This document shows, piece by piece, positions 33,948 to 41,850 of a stretch of DNA of 64,000 bases. The notes beneath the pieces were generated by a model, which was not told the origin of the DNA, ran no database searches, and saw nothing but the letters and a program-made list of their open reading frames with translations. The stretch's first letter is position 1. The number at the start of each line of letters is the position of its first letter. The stretch comes from Labilithrix sp. (GTDB lineage: Bacteria > Myxococcota_A > Polyangia > Polyangiales > Polyangiaceae): assembly GCA_019637175.1 (NCBI GenBank), contig JAHBWD010000002.1, positions 305,472 to 369,471 on the forward strand, given 5' to 3'. The translations under genes were made by a program, and so were the position numbers.

Positions 33948-34423
33948 TCCGGCGCCGCTTCACGAGCTTCGTCGTCGCGCTCGTCGTCCCGGCGCTCGTT
34001 TGCCTCGCGTCGTGCGAAGAGGGCGAGACGGCGCAGGCGTGCACGGACATCCCCGCCGGCGGCTGCCCGCTCTCTCGCGGGCGCGCGTGTCAGGATCCCG
34101 CGTGCGAGGCCTCGTATGCGTGTCGGCCGGGCAACGTGTGGGAGCTCTCCGAGGTCTGCCCGCCTCGCGCCGATGCGGGGCGACCCGACGTGGCGATCGC
34201 CGATGCGTTCGACGCGCCGTCGTACGACGCGAGCTTCGACGCGCCCCCCGGCGCGCACGGCGGGCCCGGCTGCGGCTTGCTCCAGGCGCCGGACTGCTCG
34301 CTCGGCTTCGCGCTCGCGTGCCCGAGCGGCTGCTGCGAGTGCGACGAGCTCTTCGTCTGCGAGAACGGCGGATGGAACGCGTGGGGCACGTGCGTGGACG
34401 GCGTCGGCATCAAGCCGAACTGA
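33944..34423 (+). CDS. Cys-rich putative lipoprotein coupled to the kinase gene
   Basis: A signal with lipobox LASC (Cys24) is followed by about sixteen Cys residues, including CPLSRGRACQDPACEASYAC and CPSGCCECDELFVCENGGWNAW. An Asp/Ala linker (DVAIADAFDAPSYDASFDA) splits the mature protein in two. The ATG overlaps the kinase stop by 4 bases. The disulfide-rich modules suggest an exported binding protein. No family is recognised. A role as extracellular partner of the kinase is inferred only from the coupling. Confidence 0.7.
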   Translation: MIRRRFTSFVVALVVPALVCLASCEEGETAQACTDIPAGGCPLSRGRACQDPACEASYACRPGNVWELSEVCPPRADAGRPDVAIADAFDAPSYDASFDAPPGAHGGPGCGLLQAPDCSLGFALACPSGCCECDELFVCENGGWNAWGTCVDGVGIKPN

Positions 34424-34429
34424 CGCGTC

Positions 34430-35005
34430 TCAGCTCGCCTTGAGGAACGGATCCCACTCCCGGTACTTCGTCGCCGAGCCGAGGAGGATCTGCGCGGTCA
34501 TCGACCACTTCGGGCGGAAGGGCCTTCGCGCGAGGCGCATGTTGGCCTCTTCGGGCGTGCGCCATCCCTTGCGAAGGTTGCACACGCGACACGCCGTCAC
34601 GAGGTTCTCCCACGAGTCGTCGCCGCCGCGCGAGCGCGGCAAGACGTGATCGATGTTGAGCTCGCGGAGGGGCGGCTGCTTCAGGCAGTACTGACATTGG
34701 TGCGCGTCGCGGAACATCAAGTTGCGCCGCGTCAGGCGCACCGTGACGCGCGGCGTTCGATCGTACCGATGCAGATGAATGACGCGCGGCACCCGCAGCG
34801 CGCCGCCGATGATCGGCAGCGCGTCGTCGTCGTCGCGCAGCGGCAGGGTGCGCCACAGATCGAAGTCGTACTCTTCACCCGAGTCGTCGAGCGCCATCGC
34901 CGCACCGCCGTAGAGCAGCACGAACGCGCGCTTGGCCGTCGTCAGCTGGACAGGGCTGAACACGCGATTGAGAACCAGAACCGGCTTCGAGAGGACGTCG
35001 GTCAT
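34430..35005 (-). CDS. HNH endonuclease family protein
   Basis: The 191 residues (start at the internal Met before TDVLSKPVLVLNRVFSPV) include a zinc-binding pair of CxxC motifs (CQYCLK and CRVCNLRKG) around the HNH core LNIDHVLPRSRGGDDSWENLV. The Asp-His pair and Asn are those of the beta-beta-alpha metal fold. This is the widespread chromosomal HNH family whose members are present once per genome in many bacteria and are not restriction enzymes. Cellular role unknown. Confidence 0.88.
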   Translation of the reverse strand: MTDVLSKPVLVLNRVFSPVQLTTAKRAFVLLYGGAAMALDDSGEEYDFDLWRTLPLRDDDDALPIIGGALRVPRVIHLHRYDRTPRVTVRLTRRNLMFRDAHQCQYCLKQPPLRELNIDHVLPRSRGGDDSWENLVTACRVCNLRKGWRTPEEANMRLARRPFRPKWSMTAQILLGSATKYREWDPFLKAS

Positions 35006-35196
35006 GTAAGACAGCCGGGGGGCCCCACGTACCGCCCGAGGCTTCGTCGAGTATAGCACCCCGTTCGTGGATCGCCCTTTACCCAGCGTTTTCTTCACAT
35101 GGATGGGAAGGACGGCGGGGGCGGCGCGGTTGTCCGGGGCGTACGGATGACGTTGAGCCGCGGATGGGCCGAGGCTACCCTCTTCGGACGGTACAG

Positions 35197-35766
35197 ATGA
35201 GCGACGAAAGCGAAGATCCGCAGGCGGCCGAAGCCTCGCCGAGCGAGCCCGCCCTCGAAGTCCCCGCGCGACGTCGTCGCGGCGAGGAAGAAGACGACGA
35301 AGGCGGCTCGCGCAAAGGCCTCCTGCTCGTCGTCGGCCTCGTCATGGCCGCCGCCGCGATCGTCGCCGTCGTCCTCATCGGCATGCAAGACAAGGGGATG
35401 TACTCGAAGCCGGTCGACCAGCTCGTCGCCGAGAAGGCGAAGTTCCTCGGCAAACCGGTGCGCGCCGAGGGCAACCTCGTCCATGGCTCGCTCGTCAAGC
35501 AAGACTCCCCGTGCGAGTACCGCTTCTCCATCGAGAAGAACGGCGTCGAGGTCCCGGTGCGCTTCCCGAAGTGCGTCGTGCCCGACACGTTCCGCGACGT
35601 GCCGGGCATGGATGTCGGCGTCACCGTCGAGGGCGAGCTCAAGGCCGACAACACCATCGAGGCGTCGAACGTCCTCGCGAAGTGCCCGAGCAAGTACGAG
35701 ATGAAAGAGAAGGCGGCGAAGGGCGAGAAGATGCCCCACGCCGGCGTCGCGCCGCAGAACCTCTGA
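35197..35766 (+). CDS. ccmE: cytochrome c-type biogenesis haem chaperone CcmE, cysteine (CxxxY) variant
   Basis: CcmE holds haem covalently in the periplasm and passes it to apocytochrome c. The 189 residues have a disordered acidic/basic N-terminus, one membrane helix (about 41-63), then the beta-barrel domain with LGKPVRAEGNLVHGSLV, EYRFSI, VPDTF, GVTVEGEL and SNVLAKCPSKYEM. The canonical HxxxY haem site is replaced by Cys163-Pro-Ser-Lys-Tyr167. Cys-type CcmE is known from some sulfate reducers and archaea (system I*). No ccmF, ccmA or other ccm gene is in this window. Confidence 0.9.
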   Translation: MSDESEDPQAAEASPSEPALEVPARRRRGEEEDDEGGSRKGLLLVVGLVMAAAAIVAVVLIGMQDKGMYSKPVDQLVAEKAKFLGKPVRAEGNLVHGSLVKQDSPCEYRFSIEKNGVEVPVRFPKCVVPDTFRDVPGMDVGVTVEGELKADNTIEASNVLAKCPSKYEMKEKAAKGEKMPHAGVAPQNL

Positions 35767-35785
35767 TCTGGTAGGCTGCGCGTTC

Positions 35786-36385
35786 GTGGGCGGGCCGGTT
35801 TACTGGATCGAAGCATTCGCGACGCAACGTGGGCTTCGCTACGAGGCCGACGCCGACGAGCGCTGGCTTCGCGCGTGGGAGCCGTACACCACGCTCAAGG
35901 TCCCGATCCGCTACGAGCACGCGCTCCACGCGACCGGGGGCGCCGGGAGCATCAGCATCGCGCGCGCGGTCGTCGAGATGGCGCCGCCGCCGCCCCCCGC
36001 GCTCCAGGCGACGACCGAGGTCGGGACGTGGATCGCCATCGTCCAAGACCCACGCCTCACGGCGAAGGCGGCGACGACGAGCGACTTCGGCGGCGTCTTC
36101 GGCGAGCCCCTCGAGCTCGCGTCGATGACGCGCCGGCCGACGGGCGACGCGGCGTTCGATCATGTGTTCGCGTCGTTCGCCGAGAGCGGCGACGAGCTCG
36201 CGCGCGCGCTCACGCCGAGCGTGCGCAAGCTGCTCGCCGGCTGGCGCGTGCCGGTGCACGCCGAGCTCCGGCCCGGGGGGTTCGTGCTGGCGCCGATCTC
36301 CGTGTCGGCGGACGACAAGGGCCTCGCGTGGATGCTCAACGCGGTTCATCTTTTCGGCGAGAAGGCGGCGAAGCACGCGACATGA
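35786..36385 (+). CDS. protein of unknown function
   Basis: A soluble 199-residue protein with GTG start 19 bases after ccmE. It has no signal peptide or membrane helix. The composition (aromatic-rich start PVYWIEAFATQRGLRYEADADERWLRAW, then alternating beta-like stretches) suggests a compact alpha/beta protein. I recognise no family or motif. It precedes the TPR-like gene by about 50 bases on the same strand. Confidence 0.65.
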   Translation: MGGPVYWIEAFATQRGLRYEADADERWLRAWEPYTTLKVPIRYEHALHATGGAGSISIARAVVEMAPPPPPALQATTEVGTWIAIVQDPRLTAKAATTSDFGGVFGEPLELASMTRRPTGDAAFDHVFASFAESGDELARALTPSVRKLLAGWRVPVHAELRPGGFVLAPISVSADDKGLAWMLNAVHLFGEKAAKHAT

Positions 36386-36433
36386 GACTTGAGACACGCG
36401 GCGAGCCTTCTCGTATGCTCCGGTAGGTCGCTC

Positions 36434-37297
36434 ATGGCACAACGCAAGCTCGCCCTTGGCCTCGGCCTTCTCCTTGCCGTGTCCGCGTCGTTCCCTCTGC
36501 TCGCTTCTGCGCAGACGGCGCCTCCTTCGCCGGCGCCTTACCCGGCCTGCACCGTCACGTCGGTGCCCGCGGCCGACAGCGAGCGCGCACACACGATCTA
36601 CGCCGCGGGAAAGGTGCAGTACGACGACGGGCTCTACGACGCCGCGATCGCGCAGTTCCGCGAGGCCTACAAGCGCGACTGCACGAAGCACGATCTCTTG
36701 ATCATCATTTCGCGCGCGTACGAGTTCAAAGGCGATCGGGCCGAAGCCATCCACGCCCTCCAGACGTACCTCGAGCGCGTCCCGAATTCGCCCGAAGCAG
36801 GCACGCACCGCACGCGCATCGACAACTTGAAGAAGAAAGACCTCGAGGCGCAGCAGGCCGCGCATGCGGCCGCCGCGACGGCGAGCCCACCGCCGGCCAC
36901 GACCTCCGCGCCGCCCCCCGCGGAGCAGAGCGGGCACACGGCCTTTCCTTGGATCGTCGTCGCAGCGGGCGGCGCCGCGATCCTGACCGGCGTCATCCTC
37001 CACGTCGCCGCGCCGCCGTTCCCCGAGAACTGCGACCGCGCGACCGACACGTGCGCGCCTCTGCCGAACGAGTCCGCCGCCGCCGCGCAGACGCGGCGCG
37101 ACAAGGCTGGCCAGCACGGCGGCATGACGCTCGGCGGAACGATCGCCATCATCGGCGGCATCGGCATCGTCGGCGGCGGGCTGCTCTGGCACTTCCTCGA
37201 GCCTTCCGGCACGCCGAGCTCGGAGTCGGGCAAGCCCAAGCTCCGGCCCGAGGGCGGACCCGGCTACGCCGGCTTCTCGCTCGGCGGAGCGTTCTAA
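36434..37297 (+). CDS. exported TPR-like protein with C-terminal membrane segments
   Basis: The start at 36434 gives a standard signal peptide (cleavage near ASAQT). Residues 45-130 hold two to three TPR-like units (AHTIYAAGKVQYDDGLYDAA, DLLIIISRAYEFKGDRAEA). An Ala/Pro-rich linker and two hydrophobic segments (about 173-195 and 230-250) follow, with a Cys pair between. It ends in a Gly-rich tail. The layout is typical of uncharacterised myxobacterial proteins that combine TPR with membrane helices; the function is unknown. Confidence 0.75.
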   Translation: MAQRKLALGLGLLLAVSASFPLLASAQTAPPSPAPYPACTVTSVPAADSERAHTIYAAGKVQYDDGLYDAAIAQFREAYKRDCTKHDLLIIISRAYEFKGDRAEAIHALQTYLERVPNSPEAGTHRTRIDNLKKKDLEAQQAAHAAAATASPPPATTSAPPPAEQSGHTAFPWIVVAAGGAAILTGVILHVAAPPFPENCDRATDTCAPLPNESAAAAQTRRDKAGQHGGMTLGGTIAIIGGIGIVGGGLLWHFLEPSGTPSSESGKPKLRPEGGPGYAGFSLGGAF

Positions 37298-37303
37298 GGC
37301 GCG

Positions 37304-37990
37304 TTGGCGGCCGCGACTCTCTCGGGGCGCCGAGACGCGGGAGGCGGGCTCGTGCTCGTCGCGCTCGACGTCGATCGCGAGAGCGCCGACGGCTACACCA
37401 CGCCGGGACAATACGTCGAGGTGACCGCGCCGGGCGCGAGCGGCTTCTTCGTGCTCGCCGGCGAGCCCACCGCGGGAAGCGCCGCGCACACATGGGAGCT
37501 GCTCGTTCGCAACGCGGGCGACGCCGCGGATCTCCTCGTCACGCGTCCGCTCGGGAGCACGGTCGAGGTCACCCACCCGATCGGCACCGGCCTCCCGGGG
37601 CCGCTCGCGGAGGAAGCGCCCGTCATCGTCGCCGTCGTGGGGAGCGCGCTCGGGCTCGCGCGCCCGGTCATGCGCTTGCGCGTCGGCGCGGGCCACGCGT
37701 CGTCGACCGAGCTGTTCATCGGCCTCCGCGCCGCCGTCGATCTGCCGCTGCGCGACGAGGTCTCCGCGTGGGCCGACGCCGGCGTGCGGATCGTCCTCTG
37801 CCTCTCTCGCGCCGAGCTCGAGCATCACCTCGACGTCGTTCCGCGGGCCGAGCGCGCCGCTGGCTACGTTCAGCACGCGGTCGCGCGGCTCGGTCGATCG
37901 CCGATCCGCATCATCGCCGCCGGTCCCGACGCGATGCTGGCCGAACTCCGCGCGCTCTCCGGCGCCGATGTCGTCACCAACAGGGGATGA
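37304..37990 (+). CDS. ferredoxin-reductase-like FAD/NAD(P)-binding protein
   Basis: The 228 residues resemble the ferredoxin-NADP reductase superfamily. A flavin-binding beta-barrel (GGLVLVALDVDRESADGYTTPGQYVEV) is followed by a nucleotide-binding half starting VIVAVVGSALGLARPVMRL and ending RSPIRIIAAGPDAMLAELRAL. The usual RxYS flavin motif and NADP Gly-rich loop are weak, so the redox role is uncertain. There is no iron-sulfur motif. The start is a TTG seven bases after the preceding stop; an internal GTG is possible. Confidence 0.65.
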   Translation: MAAATLSGRRDAGGGLVLVALDVDRESADGYTTPGQYVEVTAPGASGFFVLAGEPTAGSAAHTWELLVRNAGDAADLLVTRPLGSTVEVTHPIGTGLPGPLAEEAPVIVAVVGSALGLARPVMRLRVGAGHASSTELFIGLRAAVDLPLRDEVSAWADAGVRIVLCLSRAELEHHLDVVPRAERAAGYVQHAVARLGRSPIRIIAAGPDAMLAELRALSGADVVTNRG

Positions 37991-38017
37991 CGCAGGAGCC
38001 TTTTCTCCGGTAGCCTC

Positions 38018-39961
38018 GTGGTGTCGATGGGGAACAACGGCTCCGAGCTGCCGAAAGGGGCGGTGCGACAGGGCGGCAAAGAGGAGCTCCGCGCCTCGCT
38101 GCTCAAGACCTACTTGCTCCGCGTTCGCGCAGAGAAAGGCGAGCGAGCGGTCCGCACGATCCTGTCGAACGCCGGGATCGATCCCGCGATGGTCGACAAC
38201 GAGACGGGCTGGGTCTCGAGCCTCGCCGCCAAGCGCGCGCTCCGCGGGATCTGCGAGGTCCTCGGCATGGATGGCCTGCGCCAGCGCGGCGAGTGGGTGA
38301 CCCACGCGGAGGCGCTCGGCTCTCACGTGAAGATGCTTCGCTCGGCGCAGCACCCGATCGACGCGTACGAGTACCTCGCCGAGAACGCGAGGGAAGTCAC
38401 GCGCATCGGGACATGGGATCTCGAGCTGCCCGGCGCGAAGCCGGAGGCCGAAGGCAAGAGCGCCGAGGCCGACGGCAAGAAGCCCGCCCCGAGCCAGCCG
38501 AACCTCGACGCGCCTCGCGTCGGTCCCGGCGTCGATCGCGCGAGCGTCCGCGCGGTGCGCCTCATCTACCGCCCGCGCACCGACGGCTACGACGAGCCCG
38601 AGAAGGTCGACGCCGCCACGGAGATCCTCTTCTGCGCCGCGAGGGAGGGCGAGCTCGCGGGCGTCCCGCGCATCTGGGGCTTCGAGGGCGCGAGGGTGAC
38701 GCACGAGAGCTGCCTCGCGAAGGGCGAAGACGCGTGCACCTATCTCGTCGAGTGGGAGCTGCCCGCGGCGAAGAGCATGACGGTCATGGGCGCGCTCGGC
38801 GCCGCGTTCGTCTGCGGGACGGCCGTCGGGATCACGGGCGGCCCCGTCGCGGGCGGCCTCGGCGCCGTCCTCGCCGGCGTGCTCGGCGCGGGCGCGGCGC
38901 GCATGTGGGAGAAGAGCAAGCGCGAGGGAGCGTCGCGTGTGTTCGAGAAGAACCGCATCGCGGCCCTCGAGCGCGGCCTCGATCTCAAGGGCGAGGCGAC
39001 CAGCACGGCCGTCCCCGGCGAGCTCACGGGCACGCTGCTCGGCGGCAAGTACCGCATCGGAAAGAAGATCGGCTCGGGCGGGATCGGCGTCGTCTACGCC
39101 GCCGAGCACAACACGCTCGGCCACGAGGTCGCGGTCAAGGTCTTGCGCGGCGCCGCGGCGCGCGACGGCGGCGAGATCGCGCGCCTTCGTCGCGAGGCGT
39201 ACATCCAGGTGCACGTCGATCATCCGAACGTCGCGCGCGTGCACGACCTCGATCAGATGCCCGACGGATCGATGTACGTCGTGATGGAGCGGCTCACCGG
39301 GCGATCGCTCGCCGACAAGCTCTCGCGCGAGCACATCGTGGCGCCCGGCTTCGCGATCCCCGTCTTCATCGGCGTCTGTCGCGCGCTCGGTGCGGCGCAC
39401 AAGAAGGGCGTCGTGCACCGCGATCTCAAGCCGGGCAACGTCTTCCTCTGCGAAGACGGCCCGCCGAAGGTGCTCGACTTCGGCATGAGCAAGCTCACGA
39501 GCGCCGAGTCGCTCACGCAGGCGGGATACACGCTGGGCACGCCCGAGTACATGGCGCCTGAGCAGTGCATCGGCGCCAACGTCGTGCCGCAGACCGATCT
39601 CTACGCCTTCGGCGTGCTCATGTACGAAGCGCTCACCGGCGAGCTGCCGATCACCGCGCAGAGCCGGCGCGAGCTGCTCGATCTCCACCAGCGTCAGGTG
39701 CCCGTGCCGATGCGGCAGCGCCGCGCCGACCTCGACATCCCGGAGGCGCTCGATCAGGTCGTGATGAAGTGCCTGAAGAAGCGCATCAACGATCGCCCGA
39801 AGAGCGCCGAGGAGCTCGAGGCGATGCTCGCCGCGATCCCGCTCGACGATCTCCCGACGGCGTATCCGCCGCGCGGTCGCCGCCCGAGCAAGCCGGCGAT
39901 CGCCGACGACTCGGGCACGATCCCCGCGCTCGCCAGCGAGCCGCCTCCGCCGAAGGCGTGA
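38018..39961 (+). CDS. Ser/Thr protein kinase with V4R-like N-terminal sensor region
   Basis: The C-terminal kinase (about residues 345-610) has GSGGIGVVYAAEH, VAVKVL, the catalytic HRDLKPGNVFL, DFGMSK and an APEQ loop. The first 250 residues are unlike a kinase; their end (GFEGARVTHESCLAKGEDACTYLVEW) resembles the V4R/haem-NO-binding-like domain with its conserved Gly-Asp-x-Cys. Two hydrophobic helices (about 255-295) join the two parts. The C-terminus is Pro-rich. It may sense a small ligand and signal through the membrane hairpin. GTG start; ATG 9 bases further is possible. Confidence 0.9.
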   Translation: MVSMGNNGSELPKGAVRQGGKEELRASLLKTYLLRVRAEKGERAVRTILSNAGIDPAMVDNETGWVSSLAAKRALRGICEVLGMDGLRQRGEWVTHAEALGSHVKMLRSAQHPIDAYEYLAENAREVTRIGTWDLELPGAKPEAEGKSAEADGKKPAPSQPNLDAPRVGPGVDRASVRAVRLIYRPRTDGYDEPEKVDAATEILFCAAREGELAGVPRIWGFEGARVTHESCLAKGEDACTYLVEWELPAAKSMTVMGALGAAFVCGTAVGITGGPVAGGLGAVLAGVLGAGAARMWEKSKREGASRVFEKNRIAALERGLDLKGEATSTAVPGELTGTLLGGKYRIGKKIGSGGIGVVYAAEHNTLGHEVAVKVLRGAAARDGGEIARLRREAYIQVHVDHPNVARVHDLDQMPDGSMYVVMERLTGRSLADKLSREHIVAPGFAIPVFIGVCRALGAAHKKGVVHRDLKPGNVFLCEDGPPKVLDFGMSKLTSAESLTQAGYTLGTPEYMAPEQCIGANVVPQTDLYAFGVLMYEALTGELPITAQSRRELLDLHQRQVPVPMRQRRADLDIPEALDQVVMKCLKKRINDRPKSAEELEAMLAAIPLDDLPTAYPPRGRRPSKPAIADDSGTIPALASEPPPPKA

Positions 39962-39997
39962 GCGACGGCCTCACCCGCCGCGGGACGCGCAGCGGAG

Positions 39998-41722
39998 CTA
40001 GCGACGACCGCAGCGACCTCCGAACGCGTAGTAGCGGCGCCAGTCCTCGCCGCCGGCCGCAGTGCTGGCCGAGCTCGGGACGTGGTTCTCCCATGAGCCG
40101 TTGTTGTTGCGACCGTCGCGCGCGAACTCGAAGACGTCGCCCGCGAGATCAAGATGGCCAAACGGACCCGCGCCGCGGAATCGACGGCCAGGCGCTCCGA
40201 TGTGGTGGCTCACGTCCGGCATGAGGTATCCGGGGAACATGTAGCCTCGTTTGTGGACGAGGTACTCGTTGCTCGTGTCGAAGTCGGCCGTCGGCAGCCC
40301 CGGCGCGTTTCCCCAGGGCCACGTTCGATTGTCCGTGCCTCGCCACGCGTACGTGATCTCCGAACGCATCGGCAGATCTTTGTTGTCCCAAAGACAGAAG
40401 GCGAGCAGCAGCGGCCGGTTGATGCACTGGATTGGTTTCTCGTCGAGCGCGTCCTGCGGATAGTAGTTTTTCTCCGTCGGCGTGATGTCCGCTTGATAGA
40501 AGGTGCGGGCGCCGCCGCTCCCGGTTTGGCACCCGCGCGCCCGCAGGCCGTTGCCGTCGGCCCAGTCCCATGCGAGCGGGATCGGTCCCACGTTCGCGAG
40601 CGCCTCGGCCATGTTCGAAGGCATGTTGTCGACCCAAGCGGCCGGGAAGTCCGCGCGACCCTGCACGAACGTCTTCACGTCCCCGCCCGTTCGATCGAAG
40701 AACGCGCGGATGCGCCCGGCCGTCACGAGGTACTTGTCCATGTAGAAAGGCCCGCCGCCTGCGACGGGCCGGTTCACGAAGATCTCCTCGCAGCAGCTCT
40801 CGTGCGCCTTGCCCGCCGAGCCGTACTCGCCCGTACCGCAGGTGAAGCCGCCGTGGTCCTGCGTGCAGCTCTTTCCGACGGAGCAGCGGTTGTTGAACGC
40901 GCATCCCTCGCTGGCGCAGTCGGCGTGGGCGTTGCAGAGCTTTCCGGTCTCGCAGAGCACGCCGGACGCTCCGCCGCAGTCGACGTCACTCTCCGTGCCG
41001 TTCTTGAGGCCGTCGGTCGCGGTGGGCGGCTGGCAGACGCCGGCAGTGCAGAGGACGTTGTCGCAGTCCGCCAGCACGAGGCACATCTGGCCCGTCATGC
41101 ACGGAGGCGAGGCGGTGCCCCCACAGTCGATGTCGGTCTCGTCACCGTTTTGCACGCCGTCGGCCGGCTTGCGTGCGACACACTTTCCACCCGTGCAGAT
41201 CTTGTCCACGCAATCGGCGGGCTTGCTACAGGTCTTGCCGACGTCGCACGGCGGAGCGTTCGACCCTCCGCAGTCGGTGTCCGTCTCGTCGCCGTTCTTC
41301 ACGCCGTCGGTCGCCGTCGCGACCTGGCAGATCCCGCCGGTGCACACTCCGGTGGTGCAGTCCTTGGGCACCGCACATCCCTTGCCCGGATCGCAAGGCT
41401 TGGCGCCGGTGGTCGATCCTCCGCAATCGATGTCCGTCTCGTCGCCGTTCTTCACGAAGTCCGACGATGTGGGGCTCTTGCACTTCTTGTCCGGCCCGCA
41501 AACCCCCGACGAGCAATCCGAACCCGTCGTGCATGGCTTGTCCTCGTCCGGCGCCTTGGCATCCGCAGCGCCGCCGTCCGTCGTCGGATCTACGACGGCG
41601 CCGTCGGTGCCACTCGGGTCGCTCTGCACGGGGTCGACGGTGCTGCTGCACGCGAGGACGAAGCCGCCTCCGACGAGCGCGAGGGAGAGAGTCCGCAAGA
41701 TGGTCTGGTCGAAGGTTCGCAT
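39998..41722 (-). CDS. FGE-sulfatase-domain lipoprotein with four Cys-rich repeats
   Basis: A lipoprotein signal ends at FVLAC (Cys25). After a Cys-knot segment (CTTGSDCSSGVCGPDKKC) come four tandem repeats of about 49 residues (residues 87-282). Each follows the pattern DGxxNGxExDxDCGG, then CxxGKxC, DC and CxxGxC. The last 285 residues are an FGE/SUMF1-like domain with FYMDKYLVTAGRIRAFF, PWGNAPGLP and FGHLDLAGDVFEFARD and a final GRCGRR. The Cys pair of the active FGE site is absent, so catalysis is unlikely. It looks like a disulfide-rich surface binding protein. Confidence 0.85.
   Translation of the reverse strand: MRTFDQTILRTLSLALVGGGFVLACSSTVDPVQSDPSGTDGAVVDPTTDGGAADAKAPDEDKPCTTGSDCSSGVCGPDKKCKSPTSSDFVKNGDETDIDCGGSTTGAKPCDPGKGCAVPKDCTTGVCTGGICQVATATDGVKNGDETDTDCGGSNAPPCDVGKTCSKPADCVDKICTGGKCVARKPADGVQNGDETDIDCGGTASPPCMTGQMCLVLADCDNVLCTAGVCQPPTATDGLKNGTESDVDCGGASGVLCETGKLCNAHADCASEGCAFNNRCSVGKSCTQDHGGFTCGTGEYGSAGKAHESCCEEIFVNRPVAGGGPFYMDKYLVTAGRIRAFFDRTGGDVKTFVQGRADFPAAWVDNMPSNMAEALANVGPIPLAWDWADGNGLRARGCQTGSGGARTFYQADITPTEKNYYPQDALDEKPIQCINRPLLLAFCLWDNKDLPMRSEITYAWRGTDNRTWPWGNAPGLPTADFDTSNEYLVHKRGYMFPGYLMPDVSHHIGAPGRRFRGAGPFGHLDLAGDVFEFARDGRNNNGSWENHVPSSASTAAGGEDWRRYYAFGGRCGRR
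40877..41464 (-). repeat. four tandem coding repeats of about 147 bases in the FGE-like lipoprotein gene
   Basis: The four units encode about 49 residues each with the same Cys spacing and the core NGDETDIDCGG (NGTESDVDCGG in the last). DNA identity is moderate, highest in the segment for that core, so the copies are old enough to have diverged but remain in register. Confidence 0.8.
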
Positions 41723-41850
41723 CGATGCTCCCCGGGCGAAGGACGACTTTCTAGCTTACCCACGCCGCCGAGCGTGTCCCGCCGGATTGTGTCCCCTAAA
41801 CGGGCGAACCCCGAAAGCCACGTCCTTTCTGGAAGTTCACAGCTCGCGAT

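Noticed and set aside
35639..39688. A 1349-codon open frame on the minus strand, and many others such as 3531-6596 on the plus strand
   Set aside because: These lie opposite or out of frame with well-supported genes and are Arg/Ala-rich, as expected from GC-rich codon third positions. They have no domain or start signal.
40877..41464. Regularly spaced repeats at about 147 bases, considered as a CRISPR or minisatellite
   Set aside because: They are in-frame coding repeats with diverged Cys-rich protein units, not identical repeats with unique spacers.
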